A DNA stretch of 64,000 bases, taken from positions 50,625,092 to 50,689,091 of the forward strand of contig QCXZ01000138.1 of the NCBI GenBank assembly GCA_025024175.1, written 5' to 3'. Of this stretch, positions 35,301-46,694 are shown one piece after another. The number at the start of each line of letters is the position of its first letter. Within the stretch, counting starts at the first letter, position 1. The translations under genes and the position numbers were made by a program. The notes under the pieces are model-generated. The model did not search any database. It worked only from the letters and a program-made list of their open reading frames with translations, and was not told the DNA's origin. This DNA comes from Rhyzopertha dominica (Eukaryota; Arthropoda; Insecta; Coleoptera; Bostrichidae).

Positions 35301-38300
35301 TCACTTGATATGTCTAGCTGGCGAAAGCCATTATGATCTTTACCCCTATCATGGTTTGAAAGGATATTTATATTTTTTCATTATCATATACAGGATGTTT
35401 CACGAATGATAATGACCATGACGATATTAAAAATGCAAACCAAAATACACTTGCAGAGGTATAAATTCGTAAATTTTGACATAAACTTCAATCATTTGCT
35501 TTAAGTAAATACGGTATTGTAAAACAAATTTTATTTTTGAAAAATGTAAATGCTCAAAATGTCGCCCTCCACTGTTTTCACAAGCTTGACTTCGTGCCCA
35601 AAACGACCTTTTAACATGCATTAACATTTCTGGAGCGATGGATCTACATGCATCACGTATTTTATTTTCTAAATGTTCTACACTTTCAATTGGTGTTTGG
35701 TATACTTGCTCTTTTACCATTCCCCACAGAAAAAATCCAAAGGAGTAAGGTGCGGGCTTCTCGGTGGCCAAGGATTAATTGAACCTCTTCCTATCCATCG
35801 GTTAGACAAAACCAAATTAAGATGATTTCGCACTATTCTACGATAATGAGCAGGTGCCCCATCTTGTTGGAACCTAGATCTTGTCTTACTCGTAAATTTA
35901 CATTTTGAAAAAGTACCGGTAAAATGTTTCTTAAAAAATTTAGTTAAGTATTGCCGTTTAAAATATCGCGAAAAAAATAAGCCCTAACAATTTGATTCCC
36001 CTATATTCCGCACCAGAGATTCGTCGAGTAGATAGTTTGAAAATGTCCTTCTCGAATCCAACGTGGATTTTCTTGCGCATAATGATGCATGTTATGTTTG
36101 TTAACTCCACCATTATTATAGAAAATCTCGCTTCATCTGAGAAGCAAATGTTGTCATGAAATCTCACATTCAAATTTTGGTGTTCCCGAAAAAAGTTACA
36201 AAAAGCCAGTCTTTTAGGATAATCTGTCTCCTTTAAGACCTGAACCAATCGCAAGTGATACGGATGAAATTGATTGCCTTTAATTATTCAGTGTACTGAA
36301 GACAGACTAATACCGGTTGCTCTTGAGGCAACACTTTGACTAATATGAGGATTTTCGTCAATCATTTCCAATACTCTAATTTCATTGTCTGGACCTGTTG
36401 CTGTTCTTTCTCTTGACTATTATATACAGTAGTGGCCAGTTAATTCAAGTCTCTTGAAAATTGTTTCGGCAGGAGCTTCTTCTATTTGGAAAACGTTGTC
36501 TGTATAAACGGGCAGCAGCGGAAGCATTTTTCTTGCATTCGCCATAAATGAAAATCATATCTGTTTTTTCATTATTTAAATATATTTTGACTTTTAGTAA
36601 TTACAGTGACGGGAACCATAGCGCATAGTCGTCATGGATTCCCAATTTAATTTTAAAATAATACCATTATGTAAAATAACCACATTGGCTATGAGAATGT
36701 ATTTTGGGTTGTATTTTTAATTTCGTCAGGGTCATTATCACTCGTGAAACATCCTGTATGTATCCGTGCCTTTAGTTACGTTGTTTTTCGACAGACAGTA
36801 CTTTTCCTATAACGCAAGGGCGGCTTATTTCGAGAAATGTAACATGTCAATAAACATTCATTATCAAACACTTTAAAAACAAACCTATAAGCTTACATCT
36901 AATGTCTTCTGTCTTCTGACTGATACATAGCCAAATTCTCCTTACGATTTTAGCTTGTGGCCTATAGTTATAAAATGTCCAAAATCTTCCAGACAGAGTC
37001 CATTTCTTCTGTCTAGGTCGACAACTGTATTCCTAATTAATCCATTTGGCAAGCATTATAACACAGATTTTGCAATGGTGCCACGGAAGGCCAGCCTCTA
37101 GGTGGATGACCTTTTGCAGTATGGTTCTGCAGGTGCGGCACGCGTTCTCCGTTATTACGCTGACCGATAGGAAGTTGCGCTTTTGGTGGAACGGAAGTGC
37201 CGGAAAACCGTCACAGGAGGCGCCGGAGCGGCACGTAAATCAAACCAGATTTCGGGAAAACCACATCCAACCGGGCGCCTTGGAAGCGAAGGTCGGTTGG
37301 CCACATTATCGTTGCCTTGATCAAAGGATACTTTTTTCGGTTTAATTTAGTGGCTGATTTGGGAAGTAGACCAAAACATAACTTTTGATATGTTTAATTT
37401 AGGATTTTTAGATTTTGTAAAGATCTAATGCTTGAAACTAACATTAAGGGTTGGTTCCTCTTCCAGGTCCTGCAAATTATATTCAAATTACTCAACGTTA
37501 TTGTACAAAACAATCAAGACGTTTCGGTTACTTTTATGACAAGCATCTTCAGTAGTGAGTTTGTAATTGTAAACGTGTGCAAATTAATATGTCCATCGTG
37601 ACGTCTCACTACTGAGGATGCCTGGCCTAGTAGTAGGCGAAACGTTTAGAGACAGAAAAAGAAGACAACGACCACAACTGATATAATTCCAAAGTATTGC
37701 AGTTAAATGCGTGGCCACAGTGTTCTTCAAAAAGGTTCTGACTCCTTGTTTTATACTCCTTTAATCTACAGATTGATAACGTGAAATTTGATTAACGTAT
37801 TATTGGCAGTTGCAATTCTTTTAAATTAGAGGTGCAATGTTACATATCCTTTGTTGGTATTTACTTAATTATTTTTTCGGTAAAATGTTCTTCTATTGTA
37901 TTCCCATATAACCTTATTCCAATGGAAAAAGTATACTTTTACTGCGCGTTTTAAACAAATTTTTCGATTAGTATGAAGGAAGAAATTTGGGAGTTAAAAC
38001 TGTCATAAAGGATAATAGTTTCCTCGTACATAACTCATTTTTCCACTTCATAATTGAGAGATTTAGATTCGCCTGGAAGTAATTTTTTGAAATTCGTTAA
38101 TGTTATAATTATCTGAAAGTGCTTTCTATACACACTGTTCTTTTATTGTCAGCAAATTAAAATTAATATCTTCAATTGCATTTGTACCATCAAATACTCT
38201 TACAATTTTGTCTTTTGTTCGGTTTGTGCCTTACAGAAAATCTAAATGTTCCTGAAATAAGACAACTATTCTTAACTTAAAGTCAAATTTTCATTTAACT

Positions 38301-41300
38301 AAACGAGGAATTGTATCATAATGTTTGCAATAACAATGGCTTTTGAATTCATTTATACCCCGAACAGTTATTTTCTAAACTCCCGCTTAAATAAACTGCT
38401 TCACTCCTAGAATAATGCAGGCGTAAAAACAAATTGTTTCAGTGGCCTTCAGGAACACGGCCTGCTGACCATACCGGCGTTCGAAGAGAAAAAAAATATC
38501 GGGTCCAGTAAACAAGTGTTGCATAATTAGCTCGATTAATTCAGCGTTAATTCAAATAAACGCCATCTCCGAGAGGTGCCGTTCAAGTAAATGAGTGAAT
38601 GCGCTGCCCGCTTTAATTAGTAGTTTGTTATCTGCGTAATTTGCGTTTGCGTTGGCTCAGGAATCGTCGCAAGTAGAGCGGTACGGTCAAGATATTACAA
38701 TAGGTGAATAGATATTTGTTTAAAAGAGGTAGCTTTACTTTTTTCTGGCACTATCTAGTTGTTGAGGCGTACAATAAATCATACTACCCTGTGCGTGTAT
38801 AGGATGTATAAATAATACGCAATTTTAAGTAATATCATCTTTATCAACATGCATATATGCGTATGCTTGAGCAGTATGCCATAGGTACACGATGAATTGC
38901 TTTAGGTCATGAATCGTAGTGGCCAAACCCGAAACATTCAATTTCATAAGGTGTGCATTTTACTTTACATTAAGAGATAAAAACTAATAAAGTTGTGCAG
39001 CTCAGTGTCCTTTTTTGATCATTTTTGTACTTTTTCATTAAGCTTCTTACCTACCTTGAAATGTTTTTAAATATTTAAGCTTGCATTTTTTCTATAAATT
39101 GTTTTCTAGGAAATAACTTTCTTAAGGTTACCACTAATGCATTTTTATATATCTGATTTTTTCAAACGCCTTTTGGACAATATTAAACAGTAAGCACAAA
39201 TATGATCAGTAAAGTTGACATAAAATACAAGAATGATGTTAAAAGTTGAAATGATGATATTTAAGTTCAAATTAACATTNGCTCTTATAGCAAACATTAT
39301 GAATTTGATTGCTTAAATACTTATGTATCTATAAATGTAAATATATCAGCCCTAATCATTTGTGCAATTGTAAGTAATTTCTTTTTAGCTATTTTTTTGC
39401 AAAACTTTTGTGCAAAACGTAACGAAAAGTTCGACGACAATTAAATAATCTGAAAATAACTGAATTGTTCCTATATATTAAAATTCATTCCTTTGGTATT
39501 TAATTTAATTTGTAATAATTCTACTGTAGCATTTAGGAGATACTAGCATGTTTACATGCACTGCTATTGGCTGCATTCTGTATTTATATCTATAATAAAT
39601 CCTTCTCCTTTGTTTAACCTGAAATAAATACCAAATTTTAAAGATGCAGTTTTAATTTGCTTTGTGAAATTTTTTATATTTAGTTTAGCACACTGATTTT
39701 AATTGGTCCTAAGCTCATATGAAGTGTTGACAGGAAAATGTAGTATCATATTAATAGTTAAAAATCATATTCATATCCACAATTCTAGAAGTGGCTTTAC
39801 AATATACATGTACATCGAACAAAATCATAACCGTTAGGGAATTTTATGTGGTACAACCTAATTACGCCATAAAGTCGCTTATATGAAATTGTATTTACCT
39901 TGGAACTCTTACCGTAATTAAATAAGTATATTGACCGCATTGAAAGTGTTCCAAGAAATTTCACTAGAACGATGAACCGTGGACCTAATTTTAAATGGAT
40001 TATAATCACCGTCAACAGCTGGGATGATTTTAATTTAACAAACGGTTCTTCTTTCTGATCTGCATTTCTACGAAAACCAAATGATACTTACTAAACGTTT
40101 CTGCTCAAACCAGGAAGTAAATATGAATTAATGTTCAACAGGTGTCAGTTTATCATTTGTTTCCATTTAAGAATCATAAGCATTTTTCTTGTTTCAGATA
40201 CTTGGCATACTGTGTATGTCATTNGCGTCACCNGCATACCTCTCGGGGACCCATTTTTTCCTATTCGTAGCGACCACAACCTTCATAGGCACACTGATCT
40301 GGATTTTTATCTACCTGTTGGGGGTTAGAGAGGCCCTCAATCTTCCCATAAATTGGATACTCACGGTAAATGTTAAAACTTCTTTACTAATNAATAAACT
40401 TAAATTACAGTTCTGCTCTGTGCATACTTATATANACAAACAGTTTAGTTCAAGCCCCTTGTACCACTAAAGACAAATAACAAAATTCGGACTGAAAATT
40501 TTCACCTCCTGATAATTTTAACCAAACTTTTATTTTACGCTATTATTCACACTGCTTTCATCTATCTTTTAAGATAATTAGATTAAGGCTACCAGTTGCT
40601 GCTCACTAAGGAACTTTTGTTTCCAAAGCACAATCGAAATTGCATCTTACATTTCATGTGTCAGCATCAAGAAACTTGTGCCAAAAATTTATGGGGCATA
40701 AGTTTGTATCGAGTGACACACATGACACAATTGCTATCTAATTCAGTAACGATGACAGAGTCCGGCAAAAATGTAGTGATATCACTAAAACACGAAATAT
40801 CCCTTTTGGAAATATTTCTAAAGAACTAATCGTCAAGTTTTAAGGGAACTTTGGTCTGTGATTGGTCAACATTATCAATCTTCAAAATTAATATCCACAA
40901 AAAAGCTGTTTCTGGTTGTATATACCCAAATTATTTTTGAAGTAATGTAGATGACTTTATTTTAATAATACCGACAGGGTGTCTAGAGGAGATACAAGCT
41001 ACTTTAATATCATTCAATCGACATATAAAATTTACTGTACTCCCTACCTTTTTAGATACCATGGCCATTACGATACAATAGCAAAATTATATTAGATTGG
41101 TATCAAAAACCCACAGCATCCTACAAATATATACATTTCTTGTTAGATCATTCAACCAAAATTAAAACAAATTTTATAAAGCTGCTAAAAAGTTGCAGGA
41201 TAATTGTATAGGCAGGCATGTCAGGCTCTTGTTACCTACATCTCATTTGACTATAGATTACAGGAAACCATTCTTTCAGTCTTGTATAGAAATACTGAAC

Positions 41301-42693
41301 ATTCTACATGTTATTTATATAAAGAAATCGAAAAACATGCACATTAAATAGTGTGTGCACTATACAGTACAAGAACGAGCTGATTTTGCACGAGACGCAT
41401 ATTAACCCAAATAAAAAAATTCAAGGTCCCCCTCATTTGAAACCTTTCTTTCTATTGATTGACCCAGCGGTCACAGCAAGGAAAAACATGTTGACCGGTA
41501 CACGACATTCTTTCACTTTGTTGACAGTAATTTAGGTAGGCTGACGACGACTAAGAACAAGTAATTGTCAGCGCTGCTAATTGAGCGTACGTTTTCGTCA
41601 CGTGGGTAAGGTATGATGAGCACATACTATTTAGAGATGTTAATGCAATGGGCATTGAAGTTTCGTAACCTCTGAAGTAATTGCTAATATTGTGAGTGTG
41701 ACGTGGAAAATTCTTTGCCTGGGCAATTTAACAACAAAAATAATGGATTTTGCCCAGGTTAAGTGTTATTCCACCAGAATTGTTCATATTGAATCTCTGA
41801 TTCCATTATTGTAACAAATAACAGAGAAATTTGAGTATTAGAACAAATCATAATGGGTCCTTAATATAGAAATAAATGATTTGAAAGGATCGAACTTTTT
41901 AGAAGGGTTAAAACGATGATATAATGATAAAAGTTCTACACATCGACTGTATTTTTATATTTGAAAAATGATTGTGCCTTGCTAATAAATTTTTATACTA
42001 CTCCCCCAGTGTTTGCATCATCTCACTTGTGAGTAGGTTAGTTCTGCTAAACAAATACTATGGTATTATTCGCTTAACAAATAGTAATTCGTAGCATTGT
42101 TATTGTCTTTCTATTCATATATTACAAGTTTTATTGCTTAAGGACTCTCCATAAAAGATATAATTATTAATGGATGCTGTACTTACAGCTCTTACCTTGC
42201 GTATTTCATACTTAGGTTTCAGTATATGCTAAATTTGACAAGTTTGGGTGGGAAGTAACTTACGTCATCTCCGTAACTATAGCAGATAATTTAGCATGAG
42301 TACGTCATAGTTGAACATTAAGTTTAGTGAAGAATATTATTTAAATAGAATAGATTAATAAAGAAGTCTCAAAATACTGAACCGGTTTCGTTGGTTTCCA
42401 ATTTGCTAATTGCGTTTTTCTCCTATTTTCAGGAATTAGTGAACACTGTAATCTGCACAGTGGCGTACACCGTTGCTTTCATAGTCCAGTTAGCAGTTTG
42501 GTCGCCGTATTACCGATACAACAGAGGCGTCAACATTGCTGCTGGGGTATGTTTTACTTGTTTGAATGACACTCGTTGGAAAATAATTTCGTTCTTTTCA
42601 TTCTAGGTCTTTGGCATTTTCAATACCCTTGCCTACGGATTTGGGGCATATTTACTGAACATCGAATGGAAGAACAGCAGGACGACGAATTAG
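20235..42693 (+). CDS. MARVEL-domain (CMTM-like) four-pass membrane protein 1, complete
   Basis: Spliced from 20235-20381, 40198-40365, 42433-42546 and 42607-42693; all introns are GT-AG and phase 0, giving 171 residues and TAG. The N-terminal 45 residues are cytoplasmic-like (Asn/Ser-rich, then WLRINIEYFKTAPGLVKIAQ). Membrane segments are at about 47-63, 69-92 (FFLFVATTTFIGTLIWIFIY), 107-128 and 144-164, with a conserved-looking loop REALNLPINWILT. This is the MARVEL fold of the CMTM/plasmolipin type, found in cholesterol-rich vesicle and junction membranes; the specific role here is unknown. Two Ns fall in exon 2: TTN at residue 58 (Leu or Phe) and CCN at residue 61 (Pro). Intron 1 is about 19.8 kb and full of transposon remnants, and intron 2 holds a Penelope-like relic. 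The closest neighbours are two paralogues downstream on the same strand. Confidence 0.88.
20382..24388 (+). other. MARVEL gene 1 intron 1, left part
   Basis: AT-rich intron sequence without a recognisable gene or transposon. Short open frames here show no domain. Confidence 0.45.
24389..24838 (-). mobile_element. Penelope-like endonuclease relic between 88-bp inverted repeats
   Basis: Arms 24389-24476 and 24751-24838 are inverted copies with 8 mismatches in 88 bp. The 274-bp interior reads on the minus strand (from 24758) as a frame with VDHCIKNIDYLHENDVKVSH and LNLLELLEIKKA, the layout seen at the C-terminal side of GIY-YIG endonucleases in Penelope-like elements (a His-containing block, then a leucine-rich block around a conserved Glu). 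The catalytic GIY-YIG core itself is not visible. Arm 24751-24838 runs directly into this frame, so the other arm is probably an inverted duplicate of the same coding part. Confidence 0.5.
24839..28026 (+). other. MARVEL gene 1 intron 1, continued
   Basis: AT-rich with no supported gene. An unrecognised 99-codon frame at 27367-27666 and a slightly GC-richer stretch at 27480-27720 precede the pogo-type relic. Confidence 0.4.
28027..29650 (+). pseudogene. pogo/Tigger-type (Jerky-like) transposase relic
   Basis: Motifs of a CENP-B-type DNA-binding and DDE transposase appear in order across frames. First comes the second helix-turn-helix, KQDFPIGKDNLQDSVKKIVD and NNGRLGKKWYSSF (about 28105-28220). 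It is followed by YLKDNNWDHILNDP, then MDETAFFLYPKVRKVLAAKG carrying the first catalytic Asp (about 28362-28420). Next are a stretch like MANLSYHVSKFCSEN and a Lys/Glu-rich C-terminal tail near 29400-29540. Stops and frameshifts occur throughout, including a TAA at about 28222. Full-length relatives have about 500-600 residues, so most of the gene survives as debris. Terminal inverted repeats were not found. It lies in sense orientation in intron 1 of MARVEL gene 1. Confidence 0.75.
29651..30360 (+). other. intron sequence, possibly 3' part of the pogo-type element
   Basis: AT-rich, no coding motif. The right end of the transposon may lie here but was not recognised. Confidence 0.3.
30361..30710 (+). 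other. GC-richer island with an unrecognised 87-codon frame
   Basis: This block is clearly less AT-rich than the surrounding intron and is open on the plus strand from 30442 to 30705 and on the minus strand from 30563 to 30354. Neither translation resembles a family I know. It could be a regulatory element, an alternative first exon or part of an unknown repeat. Confidence 0.3.
30742..30880 (-). repeat. decayed copy of the 6.3-kb Penelope-type terminal motif
   Basis: It shares GTCAAAAA..TTGTTAATCTGGCGTTTAGATTG and a CCTGTAAT block, then GATGCTGAAAGCA-TCACCC, in the same order and similar spacing as 6340-6490. The hammerhead-like boxes are mutated (TAAAC instead of GAAAC). Confidence 0.5.
30881..35390 (+). 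other. MARVEL gene 1 intron 1, continued
   Basis: No supported gene. It includes a (TTAA)n microsatellite at about 34057-34074, single Ns at about 33691, 34190 and 34202, and an unexplained moderately GC-rich block at 32880-33160. Confidence 0.4.
35391..36756 (-). mobile_element. Tc1/mariner-type transposon, copy A, broken transposase
   Basis: A 1366-bp element flanked by TA dinucleotides, with long inverted ends starting CAGGATGTTTCACGA; about 60 bp at each end match with few differences. The minus strand carries a mariner-type transposase in pieces: RLVQVLKETDYPKRLAFCNF and ICFSDEARFSI with the first catalytic Asp (36254 down to about 36080), then PYFF-like, and FFLWGMVKEQVYQTPIESVE near 35740-35680. 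Frameshifts and stops separate the pieces. It belongs to the same family as 46695-48037. It lies antisense in intron 1 of MARVEL gene 1. Confidence 0.9.
37046..37345 (+). other. GC-rich island in intron 1, unrecognised 99-codon frame
   Basis: A sharply GC-richer 300-bp stretch is open from ATG to TAA on the plus strand. The translation is Arg/Gln/Trp-rich with no known domain, which suggests chance openness of GC-rich DNA. An enhancer, an alternative promoter or an old exon are all possible. Confidence 0.3.
37514..37660. repeat. inverted repeat with two hammerhead-like cores
   Basis: Arms of about 42 bp (about 37518-37559 and 37606-37648) are imperfect reverse complements. On the plus strand the right arm reads CTACTGAGGATGCCT, then AGGCGAAACGTTT, that is CTGANGA, a possible stem GCCT/AGGC, and GAAAC. 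On the minus strand the left arm reads CTGAAGA, then CCGAAACGTC. Both carry the two conserved boxes of a hammerhead ribozyme in opposite orientation. Penelope-like elements are known hosts of such motifs. Confidence 0.5.
38400..38700 (+). promoter_or_regulatory. GC-richer non-coding block in intron 1, candidate enhancer
   Basis: The block stands out from its AT-rich surroundings, lacks a long open frame and contains homeodomain-like TTAATTAG and TAATTAG sites. Function is inferred only from composition and position. Confidence 0.2.
38701..40197 (+). other. MARVEL gene 1 intron 1, right part
   Basis: AT-rich and without supported features apart from the TTTCAG acceptor at its end. One N is at about 39280. 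Confidence 0.5.
40198..40365 (+). CDS. MARVEL gene 1, exon 2
   Basis: Acceptor GTTTCAG, donor GTAAAT, phase 0 at both ends, 56 codons. It encodes membrane segments 1 and 2 and the loop ending NWILT. Ns at 40224 and 40233 are third codon positions. Confidence 0.9.
40985..41300 (+). pseudogene. Penelope-like reverse transcriptase relic
   Basis: The plus strand shows HIKFTV, then (frame-shifted) LDWYQKPTASYKYIHFLLDH near 41090-41155 and a degraded Lys-rich tail. A conserved W-YQKPT block after a KFT motif is typical of the end of reverse transcriptase in Penelope-like elements. Multiple stops break it. It sits in intron 2 of MARVEL gene 1, in sense orientation. Confidence 0.55.
41301..42432 (+). 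other. MARVEL gene 1 intron 2, remainder
   Basis: No supported gene. An unrecognised 60-codon frame at 41353-41535 may be more transposon debris. Confidence 0.4.
42433..42546 (+). CDS. MARVEL gene 1, exon 3
   Basis: Acceptor TTTTCAG, donor GTATGT, phase 0, 38 codons. It encodes membrane segment 3 (VAYTVAFIVQLAVW) and the loop to NIAAG. Confidence 0.9.
42607..42693 (+). CDS. MARVEL gene 1, exon 4 (last)
   Basis: It follows a 60-bp intron (acceptor TTCTAG) and encodes membrane segment 4 (VFGIFNTLAYGFGAYLL), then a short tail ending in TAG at 42691-42693. Confidence 0.88.
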   Translation, partial: VFGIFNTLAYGFGAYLLNIEWKNSRTTN

Positions 42694-45340
42694 GAGCGAA
42701 TCCTGACAGCAAAAGAGCGACTGAGTATGCGGAGATGTTTGTTAGGCCGCTGTACAATTTTTCTGTTACATAACTAAATGTATTTTCCTGTACACATCAC
42801 TTTTAGGGTTACTTGAATCATTTCACTACGTCAACGGCGTAATTAATAATGTATTTTCTCTGTTACGTCCTTTTTCAGGATCTGCTAAATGTGTAATTTA
42901 TGATAGTTTATTGTAAACCGCTATTAATTTAATGTACGTAATAATAAGATTTAATTTACTGTGTGTTGCAGTACCTAATATTGTACCACTCATTTTTTTC
43001 GTAAATATATATAATTATTGTTTTTATACGTATTGGTTTTATCTAAACTTTATTCAGATGAGTTATTATTATATATACATTAGTGTTTCTGTTAGAAATT
43101 TCTGACAATCCTCAACAATGAACATACTCTTCTTAGAAGTCAAAAAAGAAGCTAGAATGATATCATCACATATTCCTTCAAAAATCGGTTGACCATCTTG
43201 TCAATAATTTCACAATATCCTGAATACAAGACATGTCAAGTCTACATTTCTGCAGCTACATTATATACAGTACACCGTGACACAAATTCAACGAAAATTA
43301 GAGCTAGTTAGCTACATAAATCTTACAAAAAAGCTAAGCAGACTGCAAAGGCCGACCTTCCTGGCTATAGATCTAACACTGCTCTTAAAACGCTATTCCT
43401 AAATTAGTGTTTGTGTGAACTGAAGAACATCAAAGACACAAAAGCAATAACCTTTGACAGTGAAGGTAGATACTCGTACATGATTTCCATAATTAGTTAT
43501 TAGTTTTTAATTGGATTTGTTCATACATATTTTTAATACCGTGAGTTAGGCATCATTCGCAAGATAACTTATTTTGAATCTATACTTACGTAAATATTGC
43601 ACTGTGGAAAGTTTATCACGTTTAGACTTGATTAAATCAGCTTTAAAAATACAAATAAATTTAAATCAATGTGTTCTCAGATTCCCACGTTAATACTGAT
43701 TTTATTTCTTTGTTTATATGCGTTACTGTATTAAAATTTACAAATTTTGATATTCCTTAGAAGCAAACCAAGTTCAGTAAATGAACTGGCTACACTGAGA
43801 TCGATTCTCACGTAGCAACTTTGAAGACAGTCATAAACTGTCAAAGGCTGGAAAACAAGTTACATCTAGAACCGCGTATTCGTCTACCTGACAGGTTTCC
43901 ATTATGTAATCGTTCAAGCTTAAAAAGGGCATCTCTATATACCGGTTTCTCAACAGAACAATACCTGAAACCGTGGGTGCAGCACGACCCGAACTAACTA
44001 TAGTGCCCACAAAGAGAGTTTTATGCCGGGCCCTTATTCGCTAGGAATCAGTTTTGAAATTAACGAATAAAGAAGTGATGCTCAAATCAATGTTGCAATG
44101 TTGGTGATAGTGTTGGTTTGTAAATTATAATAAATCACGATGAAATCGTGAATTATCTAGACTTGATAATGTTAAAGATGTATTTTGAGCCGTGAGACTA
44201 AATTTTCAAATTATATAAGCAAAAATCGAAAATACATTAAAATTATAAAAGAAGTGGTCCATTGACTTAATGATTTAATGGAAATATGCGTTAGACATTG
44301 AGTATGCTCACAACTGAAGCAATATTTGTAATTTTTGATTGCCTATGTTAATATGGATAGTTGAGCTCACAGCTACTATAAAGAAGGTTGGAAAACTGCA
44401 ACAAGTTCGAAAGCTTTTTTAGGTTCCAATAATTCAGAATGCTGTTACTCCAAATCAGTCAACATTAATTTAACTGATACTGTTTTGTATTACTTCTAAG
44501 TGCCTTTTTCTTACACCACGTTCTTTCGTGGAGAAAGTATAGAAAGAAGCTATTTCTTCCAAAAGACCCAATAGGTTGAATCAGCAAACAGATATATTTA
44601 CCACTAAAAAAAAAGAGTTGTTAAAGTTGCTAATGGGCAATGATAAAATGGTTTATAACAGTCTGGGTAGGGAAACAAAGAAAGTTATACACGAAGGTAG
44701 TTCATTAATTATTGTCCTTAACACAGAAGCAAACACATAAGTCCCTCAGGCATTTATTATCACAGGAAAGACATCCCTGGTTTAAAACTGTACGAGAACC
44801 TTCATTTGTTCAAAATACGGTCGGAAATATACTTTATTTCTGCTATACCTATAAAGAACTATCATGTGAATTTTTTTGACGCTGGATTTAAGAGATGGAA
44901 GATTTCTGTACTAGGCCACTCTTGTAAGCATTTTAAAATGGAATACTGCCAAAAACTGAGCAATTTTATTAAATATCCGGTACTTTCTGCCTTTCCTGGA
45001 TAGACCGCTGGACGGGCCGTCTATACTGGGTTGGAAGGGTGACGTGCTTGTTCCTAGCAAGCTTCTACTTGTTGATTGGATCGAAGAGCTTCGTCTGTTA
45101 GAATTTTATTCCTTCATCACTGTAATTATGAAGAGAATTTTGCTGGAGTAATGTAGTAACGAATTAGGAATGGCATACATCCCAGTATACAGAATTGCTT
45201 CGAGATTCTTAAATTCAATGCACATATCTCACTGGAACAACTCTATTCTTAAATATGCATCAAGGAACACGCTAGTAATTTTCTAAGTGGCTAGTATAGG
45301 CATCCTAAAATACCAGCAATAAATAACAAACCCGTCCCAC
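42694..45340. other. 3' UTR of MARVEL gene 1 and spacer
   Basis: The 3' UTR should occupy the first few hundred bases, but no canonical AATAAA was seen there. Beyond that I see only AT-rich sequence and no supported gene. Confidence 0.4.
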
Positions 45341-45492
45341 TTACTGGAGGTAGACGAGCAGGGAAAATAGGTCTTGGAGTCGGCATCGCAGAGCGCAGTG
45401 TATTTTCAGCTTCGCTTTCGTGAACGTTCGGTCATCCACTGGTACGTCGTTGGTTACACCCACTTGACGTAAACAGTTTTTAAATTACTCAG
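45341..45492 (+). promoter_or_regulatory. candidate promoter and 5' UTR exon of MARVEL gene 2
   Basis: A GC-richer block ends in CTCAG followed by GTAAGC at 45493, a good donor, with no Met frame of its own. It lies about 7.6 kb upstream of the first coding exon, whose acceptor is at 53071-53072. A second possible donor (AAAATC then GTGAGT at 45581) suggests an alternative exon end. This is inferred from composition and splice sites only. Confidence 0.4.
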
Positions 45493-46694
45493 GTAAGCAG
45501 TGTTCCCAGTATTGTTTTGCGCGCCAACTAATCAAAACAAAACAGACGCGCCGCTTGGAGCGTGGGAGTTTTCGAAAATCGTGAGTATTTTTGCCTTCTT
45601 TTTTGGGGGGAGCGGAATCACACGACTGGCCGTAAATTTTAATGTTTGGTGTTGGACTTCGTCGATTGCGTGGTGTTTATTATTAGATGCAATATATTGT
45701 TTGGATTTCCATCGAAAGCGTTGTGAAATCGTGCATATCAAGTGATATCATGATTTGGAAGTGGAAAGCTTTAATTAAGTGATGTAAGACTATAACTGAT
45801 TATTTTCTGATAAGAACAGCGACATGTTATAAATAAAATTTAGTTTAAAGAAAAACTGTTGTTTCCCAAAGTAATTCACCGTATATAATCTGTTACTGTG
45901 GTACAATATTTATCCATTAAGGAAATATACAAACCCTGCAACATGACGCTTGTTCTTTTTGCACTTTTTTACCTGATGCAAATGGAAACATGTTGCTGAA
46001 TGATACGAAGGCTAAGTCCCACTATTTCTTACACCAACAAATAACTATAATTAGAAATTTTAAGAATAAATGAATTTCAAAACCTAGGCATACATAAAAT
46101 AATCATTACAGGCTTGGCAATGTAAGAATTATTATGCCTTATAGGTTTTGTAACAGTGAATGGTTTACCAATGTGATTTCCGAATTTGTAAAGTTTTGTG
46201 TGCGTGTTATTCAATTATGCTGTTAGTATACTGAAAAGTGGTTTCCACTCTTATATAAACTTGCTGTCATTAAGGCATCGATCATCAAGTGAGAATATCA
46301 ACAACTTACTGAAAGTAGTAGGTTGTTTTTACTATATGACGTCGTGACATGACACTCCAACTGATGCATGTTACTAGTAGAAGATATGCATTCGATGTCT
46401 TTTATACTCATAAATTCTAATTCTTAAAAAAATGTTTCTTTGAAACAAAAAAATGTGAAATTGTCTTTTTCTCGTGCTTGGTATTTGCTATCGTCTCAAC
46501 CTTCTAGTTGTAGCTCGTAAACTGAATCGATTGACCTATATACTTTTCATTGTTCTCTGACTGCTATACAAAGTCTTGCCTTTATCACGAGTTGCGTGAG
46601 TTATCGGAAGCAATGCTAATTTTGAAATTGCAAGCCTTATGCACAAAGTTCTACGGTTTATAGCAAAATTTTACTACCATTACTTCTCTGCATA

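Noticed and set aside
34330..37930. short shared block CCATATAAC-TTATTCCAATGG at about 34349 and 37904
   Set aside because: Only about 27 bp agree with mismatches and the flanks do not align, so it could be chance or a very old repeat.
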